DNA of 64,000 nucleotides from CALFUK01 sp964398295. GTDB lineage: Bacteria > Bacteroidota > Bacteroidia > Chitinophagales > Saprospiraceae. A program made the translations under genes and the position numbers. The notes under the pieces were generated by a model that was given only the letters and a program-made list of their open reading frames with translations, was not told where the DNA came from and made no database searches. This document shows, piece by piece, positions 53,219-62,367 of the stretch. Location of the stretch: positions 5,529 to 69,528 of the forward strand of contig CAYNMW010000002.1 in NCBI GenBank assembly GCA_964398295.1, read 5' to 3'. Position 1 is the stretch's first letter. Every line of letters begins with the position of its first letter.

Positions 53219-54583
53219 TTATTCAGGGACAGGTACTTTTAATTCGTACCCATATGCACGAACAGTACCATTTACATATTGCCTTATATTTTCTTTTCTT
53301 CCTAAAAAATATCCATCTCGTACTTCAAAAGGAATGTCTCCAGACTCAGCCATAGAAGTTGCTGAAGATTCATTGATTTCTTCTCCGATTCTTCTTAAGA
53401 CTGCTAGACCTAGTTTAGCGGACGAATTAGGTAAACGAGTATAGGAAATTGGGTCCCCTGGAATAACTAAACCTAACAATGTGAAACCAATTTCCCACTG
53501 ATTGTTCAATTGTACCACAAAATGCATAGATTCAAAATTATCATTCTTTGAAAAAGTGGTATAATAGTTAGAGAAGACTTTTACACTTTCCGTTTCATGT
53601 GTAAAGATTCCAAAAGGTGTTGTTATTTCAAATTCATACTCATAAGGAATACAATCGACGAAATCAATATTGATCAGCTCCTCAGGTGAAAGTTTTATGA
53701 ATTCAGTTCTGGTGAAATCATCATAGTTTATCATCAAAATTTCAAGTTCTTGAACATCGTCGCAGGTGTAAAATGTTTCTGAGTCCCCCACCTCAATTAT
53801 TGCCCCATTGAGGATGATTTGTCCTTCTTCTACACATTCAGGATATTGTGGCTTGTTGTATGGAATTGCAAAGATGTCATCAATGAAAATTTCTTCTGCT
53901 GTTAATTCTCCTAGATCTACATCCGTTGAATATGTGGATAAAAAAGTGCCTTCTTGTATGCTAGCTTCACAACCAAGTTCATTGAATATTCTAACCTCTA
54001 CATTTTTCACATTTCGAGGAAGTACTACCTGAAAAGAATCTATAGCACTAACACCAAACGAAGAGAAGCGATTCCTAGAACAATTTTCATAGTTAATTCT
54101 AAGGCTGAATCGTTTATCAAATGCAACTGAACCTTTAATTTCAATTTCATCTCCTTCTACAATCATAAACTCATCAATGTCATCATTATTTTCTAAAAGT
54201 TTAATTATCTTTTCTTGCTGACTATCTGGAGTGATAAATTCCATATGTTGCCAATAACCCTCTTTCAGGACTTCTAGAATTAAATTATCTCCAGTATCCT
54301 CTTCAATTATAAACTGTACGTTGAAACTTCCATTCGTGTCTGATGTAGTTTGCTCAATTAGCACAGAGTTTTTATATACGTTTACTTGTGCATCTTCAAT
54401 AACGTTATCAATCATTGTAAATAATCCTCCGCCAACTGAATTTAAATGACTTGTAAGAATTTGACCAGATATTGTAATTTCAATATCAGATACTATGTCT
54501 ATAGATGGTTCTTCAAGGTCCTTTCCACATCCCCAATTAATAATTACATAAAGAAAGAGGATAAATAGTTTTGCGTTCTTCAT
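53219..54583 (-). CDS. Lipoprotein with carboxypeptidase-regulatory-like domain
   Basis: A 454-residue envelope lipoprotein (signal FLYVIINWGC, Cys19). Residues 30-125 form an Ig-like carboxypeptidase regulatory module (ITISGQILT, VEDAQVNVYKNSVLIEQTTSD..GSFNVQF, LEVLKEGYWQ) as seen in surface or TonB-linked proteins. The rest consists of further beta-rich segments with several isolated Cys. I cannot assign a substrate or partner. It is an apparent single gene converging with the zinc-ribbon gene across the palindrome spacer. Confidence 0.7.
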   Translation of the reverse strand: MKNAKLFILFLYVIINWGCGKDLEEPSIDIVSDIEITISGQILTSHLNSVGGGLFTMIDNVIEDAQVNVYKNSVLIEQTTSDTNGSFNVQFIIEEDTGDNLILEVLKEGYWQHMEFITPDSQQEKIIKLLENNDDIDEFMIVEGDEIEIKGSVAFDKRFSLRINYENCSRNRFSSFGVSAIDSFQVVLPRNVKNVEVRIFNELGCEASIQEGTFLSTYSTDVDLGELTAEEIFIDDIFAIPYNKPQYPECVEEGQIILNGAIIEVGDSETFYTCDDVQELEILMINYDDFTRTEFIKLSPEELINIDFVDCIPYEYEFEITTPFGIFTHETESVKVFSNYYTTFSKNDNFESMHFVVQLNNQWEIGFTLLGLVIPGDPISYTRLPNSSAKLGLAVLRRIGEEINESSATSMAESGDIPFEVRDGYFLGRKENIRQYVNGTVRAYGYELKVPVPE

Positions 54584-54819
54584 AGTATGTCCTTTGCTAC
54601 AAAAAAAAATTTCAAAAAGTACACTTAAAATTAAGACTTTAAAAAGACAATAGTGTTAGAGTTGTATTCATTTTTTAAATCCCTCTTTTCAACACTATTG
54701 GTATTTGATAAAAGTCAATGGGCACAACAGATTAAGATTTCTTGTTCTTTAAGTTTGCAAATTCAGCATTTATATTGGAATATAAACTGAGGCAAAGGTC
54801 TCCGTTCCTCTTTCCGGAT

Positions 54820-56208
54820 TCAAATCTCAATCGTCTTCCACTTCCCCTTTCTAAAAATATAAATAGCCATCATAGCGAGTATACTGGAGCTAATCGCAAT
54901 AGCTGCAAACACACCATTGGTCCCGAAGTCTAATGTGATGGACAGAAGATATGCAAGAGGTATTTGAATGATCCAGAAAGCAATGAAATTTAAAAGTGTA
55001 GGCGTATAGGTATCACCAGCTCCATTAAACGATTGTCCCAATACCATTTCGTATGCATAGAACACATAGCCGCAAGCAATGATGATCAGGGCATAGCTAC
55101 CAATTTGAATAACCTCGGGATCCTTGCTAAATACTGAAACGATTGGTTTTGCGAAAATGAAAAAGACAAGAGAGACAAGTGCCAATAATAAACAGTTGTA
55201 TTTGGCTGCTAGCCATGCAGATTGTTCGGCGCGTTCTGGTTGGTTGGCACCGAGATTTTGACCAACTAACGTGGCTGATGCCATCGCAATTCCCCAGGAT
55301 GGTAAAATGGTAAACATGATTACCCGAATGCTTATTGTATAACCAGCTAACGCTGCACTCCCAAAATGGGAAATGATCCGAATCATGAGAATCCAGCTAC
55401 CTGTTGTCAATAGATGTTGCCCTGCACCGCCAATGGCAACATTGATCTGTTTTTTGATGATCCCCCAATGTAGTTGAAGGTGCTTTTTGGTAATGTGCAA
55501 TAATGCCTTGCCATTTGTCAATCGATAGATTTGATAGCATACTCCTGCACCACGACCGATGGATGTTGCAATTGCTGCTCCCGTCAGACCCATTTCTGGG
55601 AATGGACCGATACCAAAAATAAAGAGTGGATCAAGAATGATATTCAGACCATTGGCAAACCACAAAGTTTTCATAGCAATTGCTGCGTCTCCTGCTCCTC
55701 TGAAAACGGCATTGATCACGGTGAGTAATGTGAGCACAATATTTGTCGCCAGCAAAATCTTACAATACCACAAGCCTTCAGAAATAAGAGATTCAGATGC
55801 TCCCATAAGTCGAAGGAAGTCTTCTGCAAACGTGAATCCGATAATTCCCAATAAGATGGAAACTACAATCCCAATAAAAATGGCTTGTGTTGCTGCTACA
55901 TTTGCGCTTTCTGTATTGTTTTCTCCAATTCTTCTGGATACCATCGCTGTTGCTGCAGCCGCTATTCCCATAGCAATGGACATCACGATAAACATGAAAG
56001 ATTCTACAATACCAATCGTAGCCAATGCCTCTCCACTACCAAGTCGTGAAATATAAAGCATGTCGATAATGGAGAATAGACCTTCCATCATCATTTCCAG
56101 AACGATCGGAACACTTAGAATAAACATAGCCTTCCGGATGCTACCAGTTGTATAGGAAGTCTCCTCCCCGCTTAATGCAATCCGTATATATTCAATTAAT
56201 TTACGCAC
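54820..56208 (-). CDS. MATE family efflux transporter
   Basis: A 462-residue inner-membrane exporter with twelve hydrophobic segments in two halves. The N-terminal half has LSVPIVLEMMMEGLFSIIDMLYISRLGSGEALATIG, the opening of MATE proteins, and MGIAAAATAMVSRRIGEN. The second half repeats VGQNLGANQPERAEQSAWLAA, and GQSFNGAGDTYTPTLLN lies near the end. MATE pumps export cationic drugs or metabolites with Na+ or H+; the substrate here is unknown. A weak promoter (TTTG 56252-56249, TAATTTCG 56226-56219) lies just upstream. Confidence 0.92.
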   Translation of the reverse strand: MRKLIEYIRIALSGEETSYTTGSIRKAMFILSVPIVLEMMMEGLFSIIDMLYISRLGSGEALATIGIVESFMFIVMSIAMGIAAAATAMVSRRIGENNTESANVAATQAIFIGIVVSILLGIIGFTFAEDFLRLMGASESLISEGLWYCKILLATNIVLTLLTVINAVFRGAGDAAIAMKTLWFANGLNIILDPLFIFGIGPFPEMGLTGAAIATSIGRGAGVCYQIYRLTNGKALLHITKKHLQLHWGIIKKQINVAIGGAGQHLLTTGSWILMIRIISHFGSAALAGYTISIRVIMFTILPSWGIAMASATLVGQNLGANQPERAEQSAWLAAKYNCLLLALVSLVFFIFAKPIVSVFSKDPEVIQIGSYALIIIACGYVFYAYEMVLGQSFNGAGDTYTPTLLNFIAFWIIQIPLAYLLSITLDFGTNGVFAAIAISSSILAMMAIYIFRKGKWKTIEI

Positions 56209-56382
56209 AATAAAGAACCGAAATTACATCAATGTGGTGAATCTTAGTCAAAGTCTTGCATTTAGGTGAATTGACACAGGATAGATATAGAGAGATAAGT
56301 TTGTCTAGTCTATTAATTTTTTTTCTTATTCATTAGACTTTTGCTTTGTTTTCCTTTTCTTTGCACAAATTTTAAGCTTCTA

Positions 56383-56511
56383 ATGGCACATCACGAAGAG
56401 GATATGAATTACGGAAAGAAGGGCGCATGCTTTTTGCGTTTCTTACTTTTCTTTGCTCTTTTTATCATCCTTTTGATTTGGATTTATCAAAAGAACCAGC
56501 AAGGACTGTAA
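56383..56511 (+). CDS. Small single-span membrane protein, 42 residues
   Basis: ATG 56383 to TAA 56509-56511. The product begins MAHHEEDMNYGKKGACFLRF and continues with a hydrophobic helix LLFFALFIILLIWIY, ending QKNQQGL. The acidic/His N-terminus and basic flank suggest an N-terminus-in topology. It sits between MATE and a convergent lipoprotein gene with its own start. No family is recognised; coding potential is supported by the clean membrane-protein pattern. Confidence 0.6.
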   Translation: MAHHEEDMNYGKKGACFLRFLLFFALFIILLIWIYQKNQQGL

Positions 56512-56544
56512 ACAAAAAGAGCAGATAACCGAAGTTACCTGCTC
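56509..56544 (-). terminator. Terminator of the metallopeptidase lipoprotein gene
   Basis: GAGCAG (56519-56524) pairs with CTGCTC (56539-56544), with TAAC/GTTA inside. On the minus strand a TTTTTGTTT run follows. It also directly follows the small + strand gene, so it may work in both directions. Confidence 0.7.
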
Positions 56545-56574
56545 AAATGCAGTTAAAGAGTGAATTTGATCTTC

Positions 56575-57087
56575 TCAGGGGTTCAATACTTCGAACAATT
56601 CGTCAACATAATAATCTCTGTTTAAAGAATTGTATAAGGTTCTACAATTACCTGTACCACTTCTCATGATACTGGCACAAAATCCATTGTCAGTTAAGGC
56701 TTCAGAATGATCTCTATCCAGGACACAATGTCCCAATTCATGAAACACGATCATTTCTCTACTAAGGCTTCCTGCTGCATTCCAGAATGGTTCATCAACC
56801 GTCACATCTCTAGGCCCTCTAAATCCGTAGGAGCAAGTCCCTGCAACACCATCATCGTGTATGTCTTCAATTGTCCCAATCAAATTGAATGTGTTTAGGT
56901 CAAAAGCTAGCCCTCTCTTTTCAGCTTCTTCTTCAAAATTTTCAAAAAATTCCCACAATCGTTCGTCGACATTGGCAAATGTAGCCCGTTCAGGAATCAC
57001 CACCGCTGGTTCGGCAGACTCACAAGATTGCATGGTGTAAAAGAGTAAGGCGATAAAGAATACAGAGAAAATTTTAATGTCTGTCAT
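56575..57087 (-). CDS. Putative zinc metallopeptidase lipoprotein
   Basis: A 170-residue envelope lipoprotein from ATG 57087 (signal MTDIKIFSVFFIALLFYTMQSC, Cys22). The catalytic segment is MIVFHELGHCVLDRDH, an HExxH zinc motif with a further His seven residues on as likely third ligand, similar to short Bacteroidota metallopeptidases. Cys residues (GTCSYG, GFCAS, GNCRT) may form disulfides. The frame stays open upstream to 57345, but that part includes the MITE-like repeat and lacks a signal peptide, so it is excluded. The substrate is unknown. Confidence 0.72.
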   Translation of the reverse strand: MTDIKIFSVFFIALLFYTMQSCESAEPAVVIPERATFANVDERLWEFFENFEEEAEKRGLAFDLNTFNLIGTIEDIHDDGVAGTCSYGFRGPRDVTVDEPFWNAAGSLSREMIVFHELGHCVLDRDHSEALTDNGFCASIMRSGTGNCRTLYNSLNRDYYVDELFEVLNP

Positions 57088-57337
57088 GGAGTACACAATT
57101 GGGTATGGCTTACTTTGAAAATTTTTAGTGTACTCTTCTTTGTATAGGCATTTGTGATTTGTGTGTTGAATTAACTGAATAGGTAAGGGTGAATAGTATG
57201 GAAATTGGGTTTTTAGGAAGTTTTTAACAGAAGGGGATTGAGTGTTAGTGTGTCGGAGCATAGAGAAGATCCCGTATCGAACATAAGATCCTGCATGTAA
57301 CGAAGTGAGCATTTGGAAAGTGAGCGCCCGGATGAGT

Positions 57338-57421
57338 TCACCCACCTGACCTCCCTCGAGGGAGGCATTTACAGGATTAGCCCGAAGTACAGTCTCCCTA
57401 GAGGGAGATGCAAGAGGGTGA
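57338..57421. mobile_element. 84-bp MITE-like repeat, copy B
   Basis: Same length and layout as 31055-31138: it begins TCACCCACCTGACCTCCCTC and ends GATGCAAGAGGGTGA, with only a handful of differences in the middle and one in the right palindrome (TAGAG). It lies in the 412-base spacer between the thioesterase and metallopeptidase genes. Confidence 0.75.
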
Positions 57422-57499
57422 AATACGAGAAAATGCTGATAAATTTCTAAGCTTTATGCGAGCCACTTTTCAAGGGTGTCAGCTTGATACTTGCACTTT

Positions 57500-57943
57500 T
57501 TAAAACATCTTCACCCTATCCAGTATCATCATCCTTGTCGAAGCAGTTGCAACCAATGTCCCATCAGCTTTCCACATTTTGCCATCCATTAAGAGAAAGG
57601 TTTTTGATTGATTCACCAAATTGGCTTGTGTGATGACATAGTCATCTTTGGGGGATAAAGGTTTTAAAAAGGAGACATTGAGATCAAGGCTAGTTGCATA
57701 TAGTTGGGTTTCGATGAAGGAGAAAGGGCCAAATGCTGCATCAAATAACATGCTAAAATATCCGCCAAACATGACTTGTCCAGGATTATTATATCTAGCC
57801 TTAATCGGTGCTTTTAACTTTATATATTCTCCTTCTGCATACTCTATAAATTCGATATCCATGCCTTGTAATGCAGGAGGAGGTAGAATAGAATCTCCAT
57901 TCTTATTCAGCATCATATTCTCGTATAATTCTCGTTTTGTCAT
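57500..57943 (-). CDS. PaaI-type hotdog-fold thioesterase
   Basis: A 147-residue cytosolic enzyme predicted to hydrolyse an acyl-CoA thioester. The hotdog fold shows IEYAEGEYIKLKAPIKARYNNPGQVMFGGYFSMLFDAAFG, where the GGYFSMLFDAA helix carries the catalytic acid (Asp), followed by TSLDLNVSFLKPLSP and YVITQANLVNQSKTFLLMDGKMW. The acyl group is unknown. It is last of a minus-strand operon and overlaps the preceding gene by 4 nt. Confidence 0.82.
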   Translation of the reverse strand: MTKRELYENMMLNKNGDSILPPPALQGMDIEFIEYAEGEYIKLKAPIKARYNNPGQVMFGGYFSMLFDAAFGPFSFIETQLYATSLDLNVSFLKPLSPKDDYVITQANLVNQSKTFLLMDGKMWKADGTLVATASTRMMILDRVKMF

Positions 57944-58278
57944 ATTTCTTCGATAATTGATTGTCCACTTGAGTGGTCATTGCAGGTCCACTGCCACTCT
58001 TCATATAGCTTTAGTTTGCCATCAGGTAGGATTTCTGGTGTGGAAACACAGGTGCCCGTAAGGAGTTCATTTTTGTCGTTTACATGTTGGTAGGCGAAGT
58101 GTAAAGTACCGTCCTGATTTACTGTACCTGTAAGTGTACCGAACTTAATCTTACCACCATTATAGGTGCCCCAGACGATATTTTCTTTTTGGTAATAATG
58201 GAAGATTGTGTGTTGATCTACTTCACCAGTCCCACTATTGCTGATTGATTTGAATTTTTTGTTGTTGTAGTTTGTCAT
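57940..58278 (-). CDS. Small beta-rich protein of the family often mislabelled N-acetylglutamate synthase
   Basis: A 112-residue soluble protein made of beta strands and turns: SISNSGTGEVDQHTIFHYYQ, IVWGTYNGGKIKFGTLTGTV, DGTLHFAYQHVN, LKLYEEWQWTC. The WGTYxGG...G.L.G pattern is that of short proteins frequently named N-acetylglutamate synthase in databases; nothing here resembles a GNAT or amino-acid-kinase catalytic site, so I do not accept that function. It overlaps the thioesterase gene by 4 nt and follows the yjbQ-like gene by 1 nt. Confidence 0.75.
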   Translation of the reverse strand: MTNYNNKKFKSISNSGTGEVDQHTIFHYYQKENIVWGTYNGGKIKFGTLTGTVNQDGTLHFAYQHVNDKNELLTGTCVSTPEILPDGKLKLYEEWQWTCNDHSSGQSIIEEI

Positions 58279-58279
58279 G

Positions 58280-58690
58280 CTAGCTATAGATACTAATGAT
58301 TATTTTCCGCCGATGAGGTGCATTCCTAAACTCACACAAGTAAATACCTTGCCAGGTACCAAGTGATAAGCGTCCATTCTCGATGGGAATGGAAATAGAA
58401 CTCCCAACCAAACTAGACTTAATGTGTGCTGGCATATCATCCGGTCCTTCCATATCATGTACAATGAAAGGCATATTTTCTTTCACGATGTCATTGAAGT
58501 AACTTTCAAAGTCAACTCGTACAGATGGATCTGCATTTTCATTGATAGTTAAACCAGCAGAGGTATGTTTGACAAACACATGTAGAATGCCATTTTCTGG
58601 AAATTCAGAAATGCTACGAATGACGTCGTTTGTAATCAAATGGAAACCTCGACCAAATGCAGGTAAGGTGGTATGGTAATGATTGACCAT
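58280..58690 (-). CDS. YjbQ/UPF0047 family protein
   Basis: A 136-residue protein with the UPF0047 signatures: GRGFHLITNDV, VFVKHTSAGLTINENADPSVRVDFE (His and Asn-Glu-Asn cluster) and the closing LGTWQGIYLCEFRNAPHRRKIIISI. Members show weak thiamine-phosphate synthase activity; the physiological role is not settled. ATG 58690 overlaps the stop of the metalloprotease gene by one base (TAATG), so the two are coupled. A start at 58714 would add 8 residues and overlap more. Confidence 0.9.
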   Translation of the reverse strand: MVNHYHTTLPAFGRGFHLITNDVIRSISEFPENGILHVFVKHTSAGLTINENADPSVRVDFESYFNDIVKENMPFIVHDMEGPDDMPAHIKSSLVGSSISIPIENGRLSLGTWQGIYLCEFRNAPHRRKIIISIYS

Positions 58691-61044
58691 TACCGCAAGG
58701 GTTCCTGATAACAACCAATCGGAGATCCGGGTGGCATGGCTGGAATCTCTGGGATGACCATTTCATCTCCATCATCAAGCGCTTTTTCTCTAAGCATTTT
58801 TACATAAATACCAAAGTCGCTTCCGCCAGTTTGTAGATTGCTCAAAAATGAATGTGTTGCAATAGCAACATGTCCACTGACTTTTTCATGATTAGCCAAT
58901 TTAATCAAATGATGAATCATTGCCAATTGGTTGTTTTCACCAATCAATTGTTCGTAACCGCCAGTAGCTTCTCCTATGGAACTATAAATGTGAGACAGAT
59001 AATTCTCCAAACTGATGCCCATACCGTGGATCTTGTCTTGTTGATTGATGCGCTCCAATCGTTCCTGATGTAGTAGGAATCCAAGCATATGATTGCTATA
59101 CGTCTGTGCAGCTGCAATTGGATCGAATGTCAATCCGGTTTTACTTTTAAAGGATTCTCTTGATTTACCAAAGCCGTGAGCTGGAGGTGGAATGAGCGAT
59201 AAGATATCATCCGATAACACAAGTGATTTTGGCTCCATAGTCGCTAAAATACTTTCCAATGCTGATCTCTGGGTTTCAAAGTCAACAGGTGTTACAGATT
59301 GATTGTTGTTATCACCTTTAACAGCATAGGAATAGTCGACACCACCGATCAAACGAGATACAGCTTCTGCTTGATATCGCTGACCATAATATAGGGGGAC
59401 CAATACTTTCTCCAATTCTGATAATGGCGTTCCGTTTGTAATCGAATTCAAACCGAAACGATCTAAAGCGTCACTTCTTACTTCCATCATGCGATCTAGC
59501 TCGGCAACGACATTTTCACCATTGTCCCATAAATGACCTCTTGGATGTGCACCACCAGTTGGACGAGCATCTCTGTCGGATATAAATTGCAAACCTTTAT
59601 TCTGTGCATCACTTATTAATTGTTCAAGTCCTTCTTTTTCATTGGCATAATGGCCATAGCCATAACGAATAGTAAATTTATCCCACTCCCCAATTTTGTT
59701 ATCATAGGCTTTTTTCAAATTTGTTACTCCGTCTTCTTGATAGATGGATGGATGCGGGTAATCCATGACAGAAGCCTTATTATTGTAGGATGCCGCAAAG
59801 TTGTGAGACAAACCAATGGTATGACCAATTTCATGTGCAGATAATTGTCTCAGTCTAGCCAGTGCCAAAGCCGTCATTCTACCATGATTATTATCATCAT
59901 TTGCATATGGGCTCAACACACCTTGTGCGATCATAAAATCTTGTCGGACTCTTAGCGAACCAAGACTAACATGTCCCTTAATAATTTCTCCTGTTCTGGG
60001 ATCAGCAACAGACGCACCATAGGACCAACCCCTTGTACTCCGATGCACCCACTGAATCATATTGTACCGAATGTCCATTGGATCTGCTCCTTCTGGTAAT
60101 TCTTTGATCAGAAAAGTGCCAGGGGAATAACCAGCTGCCTGAAATGCCTGGTCCCACCACAAGCCGCCTTCTATGAGTGCGGACTTCACAGGTTCGGGAC
60201 ATCCAGCATCAATATAATAAACAATGGGTTCTACTGCATCACTTACAGCAGCATCTGGATTTTGCTTGATCAGACGATGTCTCCTGATGTATTTTTTCTC
60301 TATCGGTTCATGAATGGGAGTAGCGTAATCAAAATATGAGATGGAATTGAATGCCGAGAATGGATGAAATTCGCGTTTGGTATATCCATCGTCTGGTAGC
60401 CTGATAAAGGAGTGGTGTTGTCGTACACTAATGTTTTTTGAATCGGGAACAACGGTCCGCAAATGTTTACCAGTCGGTTGTCCTTGAAAAGTAAGGAGGA
60501 CATCAAATTCTGAGTTGTCTGGAAAATTCTTTGTGCGTTCTTCCCAGATTGCTGACTTTGATTTATCTAATTTATAATTGCCTTCCTTGGCGCGTTTGAG
60601 TCTACCAGATACATCATGTGCATCTCTCATTAAGAATGATGTAAAGTCCACTATGTAAGGTGCCGATTTAGCATCTTTCAAATCAAAGCCCCAAAGAACA
60701 GATTGTGCAAACGCTTCTGCTACAGCTGCTCTTTCTTTTTCATTGTCGCTGATTGCTCTGTAGTCCAGATTTGGCTCGACCAATAATAATTTATTTCCTG
60801 CCTTTATGATTTTTACCACACGTGTCGACCCGAGCTGGCCTCTGTCCAGTCCGATGTCATTCGAACCAATACCTGCAGACAATGAATTGACATATAGAAA
60901 TTCAGCATCTAGCTGATCTTCATTTACCGTTAATTCGATCTTACCATCTGACTTGACTTCATAGTTGAAGAAGCCAGCTGCCGTTTGGCAAATAGCAGAT
61001 TGCAATCCAAAGAGAAAAATAAAAGCTGTGATGTATAATTTCAT
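58690..61044 (-). CDS. Large secreted zinc-dependent metalloprotease (DUF5117/DUF4953 type)
   Basis: A 784-residue exported protein (signal peptide MKLYITAFIFLFGLQSAICQ). The N-terminal DUF5117-like part (about 30-200) has DRGQLGSTRVVKI and LVEPNLDYRA. The catalytic part has LSAHEIGHTIGLSHNFAAS (about 402-420), a metzincin HExxHxxGLxH motif, with Met-turn candidate NKASVMDYPHPSIYQED following. The C-terminal region is helical. This family is common in Bacteroidota, and its substrates are unknown. It overlaps the TMEM220-like gene by 4 nt upstream and yjbQ by 1 nt downstream. Confidence 0.9.
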   Translation of the reverse strand: MKLYITAFIFLFGLQSAICQTAAGFFNYEVKSDGKIELTVNEDQLDAEFLYVNSLSAGIGSNDIGLDRGQLGSTRVVKIIKAGNKLLLVEPNLDYRAISDNEKERAAVAEAFAQSVLWGFDLKDAKSAPYIVDFTSFLMRDAHDVSGRLKRAKEGNYKLDKSKSAIWEERTKNFPDNSEFDVLLTFQGQPTGKHLRTVVPDSKNISVRQHHSFIRLPDDGYTKREFHPFSAFNSISYFDYATPIHEPIEKKYIRRHRLIKQNPDAAVSDAVEPIVYYIDAGCPEPVKSALIEGGLWWDQAFQAAGYSPGTFLIKELPEGADPMDIRYNMIQWVHRSTRGWSYGASVADPRTGEIIKGHVSLGSLRVRQDFMIAQGVLSPYANDDNNHGRMTALALARLRQLSAHEIGHTIGLSHNFAASYNNKASVMDYPHPSIYQEDGVTNLKKAYDNKIGEWDKFTIRYGYGHYANEKEGLEQLISDAQNKGLQFISDRDARPTGGAHPRGHLWDNGENVVAELDRMMEVRSDALDRFGLNSITNGTPLSELEKVLVPLYYGQRYQAEAVSRLIGGVDYSYAVKGDNNNQSVTPVDFETQRSALESILATMEPKSLVLSDDILSLIPPPAHGFGKSRESFKSKTGLTFDPIAAAQTYSNHMLGFLLHQERLERINQQDKIHGMGISLENYLSHIYSSIGEATGGYEQLIGENNQLAMIHHLIKLANHEKVSGHVAIATHSFLSNLQTGGSDFGIYVKMLREKALDDGDEMVIPEIPAMPPGSPIGCYQEPLR

Positions 61045-61403
61045 AGTCGCTTTTTTTCAGCGTAATAATAAAAAATGAAGGTCACTAGGGCCAAGAGAGC
61101 CCCAAAGAATTCTCTAACCAATTCAATATACAGGTTTTCAGCCTTCATAGTGCCTACGATAGATGGCATTCCATCGTTAAACCAATTGAAAACGTCTGGT
61201 AAATAACTTGCGCAGATCAGCAGACAGGTAATGATGCCAATCAGAAGTGGATATTTAGAATGATTGGTAAATACGTAGAGCAAAATACTGACAGCAACAT
61301 AGATGTACAACAATATCCACAGCCAGGGATCAGGATCGTTCCATTGTACAATAGCGAAGACGATGAATACAATGGCTACAAGAATATGTAAGAATTTTTT
61401 CAC
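61041..61403 (-). CDS. TMEM220-like small membrane protein
   Basis: A 120-residue protein with four hydrophobic segments (LHILVAIVFIVFAIVQ, WLWILLYIYVAVSILLYVF, PLLIGIITCLLICASYLP, GALLALVTFIFYYY). The WNDPDP motif after the first helix is diagnostic of the transmembrane-220 family, whose function is unknown. It is the first gene of the operon leading to the metalloprotease (4-nt overlap) and lies 27 nt after proC on the same strand. Confidence 0.85.
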   Translation of the reverse strand: MKKFLHILVAIVFIVFAIVQWNDPDPWLWILLYIYVAVSILLYVFTNHSKYPLLIGIITCLLICASYLPDVFNWFNDGMPSIVGTMKAENLYIELVREFFGALLALVTFIFYYYAEKKRL

Positions 61404-61430
61404 TGTACAGATTTCATTAGACGACAGATT

Positions 61431-62237
61431 TTATTCCAATTCACTCAATTCCTGTGCACGATTAAAAGCAGATTCGATGCCTTCCTGATAGCCTTCCATG
61501 ACGCGTTGTTTTTGAAAACTATTAAAAGCTGCAGCTGTTGTACCACCTTTGGATGTTACCTTGGCTATCCATTCTTCACATGTAAAATCATGTTTGTTGA
61601 ATAACTCTATTGCGCCCTTAAAGGTTTGGTAGGACAACAGTTCAGCTTCTGATTGAGAGAAGCCAAGTTGCTTTGCGGATTCGATCATACCTTTCATAAA
61701 GTAAAAGACATAGGCAGGACCAGAACCAGAGATTGCAGTTGCAGCATCTATCATTGTTTCATCATCTGTATACACAGTCTTTCCGGATGCACTCAACAAG
61801 TTTTGAACCATTGCCAATTCGATTCGAGTCACCTCTTCTGAGGAGCTGAATACAGACATGCCAGTACCAATTTGTGATGGTAGATTTGGCATTACCCGTA
61901 CAACTTTTTGAAGTCCAAGGCCTTCTTGGATTGTGCCTATTTTGACACCTGCCATAATGGACAATACCACTTGCTGTTGTGATATATAGGGTTTGATAGT
62001 CGAGAACAATTGTTGGATATCTTGCGGCTTCACTGCCAGGATAATCAAGTCTGCATCTTCAACATAATCATCTGGTTCGCCAAAGACCGTTCCTAGTTCT
62101 AATTTTTCCAGCTCTGCAGCTTTTTTCATTGATTTTTCGAGAATGAGCATGTTGCGATGATCGACGATTTTAGAGTTGATGAAACTCTTTGCAAATGTCA
62201 ATCCCATATTCCCACCTCCAATGATTAATATTTTCAT
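61431..62237 (-). CDS. proC: Pyrroline-5-carboxylate reductase
   Basis: Cytosolic enzyme for the last step of proline synthesis. From ATG 62237 the 268-residue product starts MKILIIGGGNMGLTFAKSF (dinucleotide-binding loop), has ILAVKPQDIQQL, SIMAGVKI and VVRVMPNLPSQIGTGM. It then carries the C-terminal signature ISGSGPAYVFYFMKGMIESAKQLG with VTSKGGTTAAAFN at the substrate site. ATG 62306 would add 23 residues before the Rossmann strand and is rejected. It diverges from uxuA. Confidence 0.95.
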   Translation of the reverse strand: MKILIIGGGNMGLTFAKSFINSKIVDHRNMLILEKSMKKAAELEKLELGTVFGEPDDYVEDADLIILAVKPQDIQQLFSTIKPYISQQQVVLSIMAGVKIGTIQEGLGLQKVVRVMPNLPSQIGTGMSVFSSSEEVTRIELAMVQNLLSASGKTVYTDDETMIDAATAISGSGPAYVFYFMKGMIESAKQLGFSQSEAELLSYQTFKGAIELFNKHDFTCEEWIAKVTSKGGTTAAAFNSFQKQRVMEGYQEGIESAFNRAQELSELE

Positions 62238-62367
62238 AGGACGAAAGTAATTAATTGATGTAATGAGCTGAAATAGATCAAAGGATAAAATCAAAGAAGC
62301 GTGCATTTACTTATCTCAAGTCCTATGGCTTTTGTACTTTACAAACTTCAATGATGCAAAAACGGAC

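Noticed and set aside
54742..54933. Small plus-strand ORF upstream of and within the MATE 3' end
   Set aside because: It overlaps the MATE C-terminus antisense, has no recognisable motif and no promoter.
57088..57345. N-terminal 86-residue extension of the metallopeptidase lipoprotein
   Set aside because: It runs into the MITE-like repeat, lacks a signal peptide and buries a perfect lipoprotein signal starting at 57087.
57940..58278. N-acetylglutamate synthase (argA-like) activity
   Set aside because: The 112-residue beta-rich protein has neither a GNAT acetyl-CoA loop nor an amino-acid-kinase domain, and no arginine genes are nearby.
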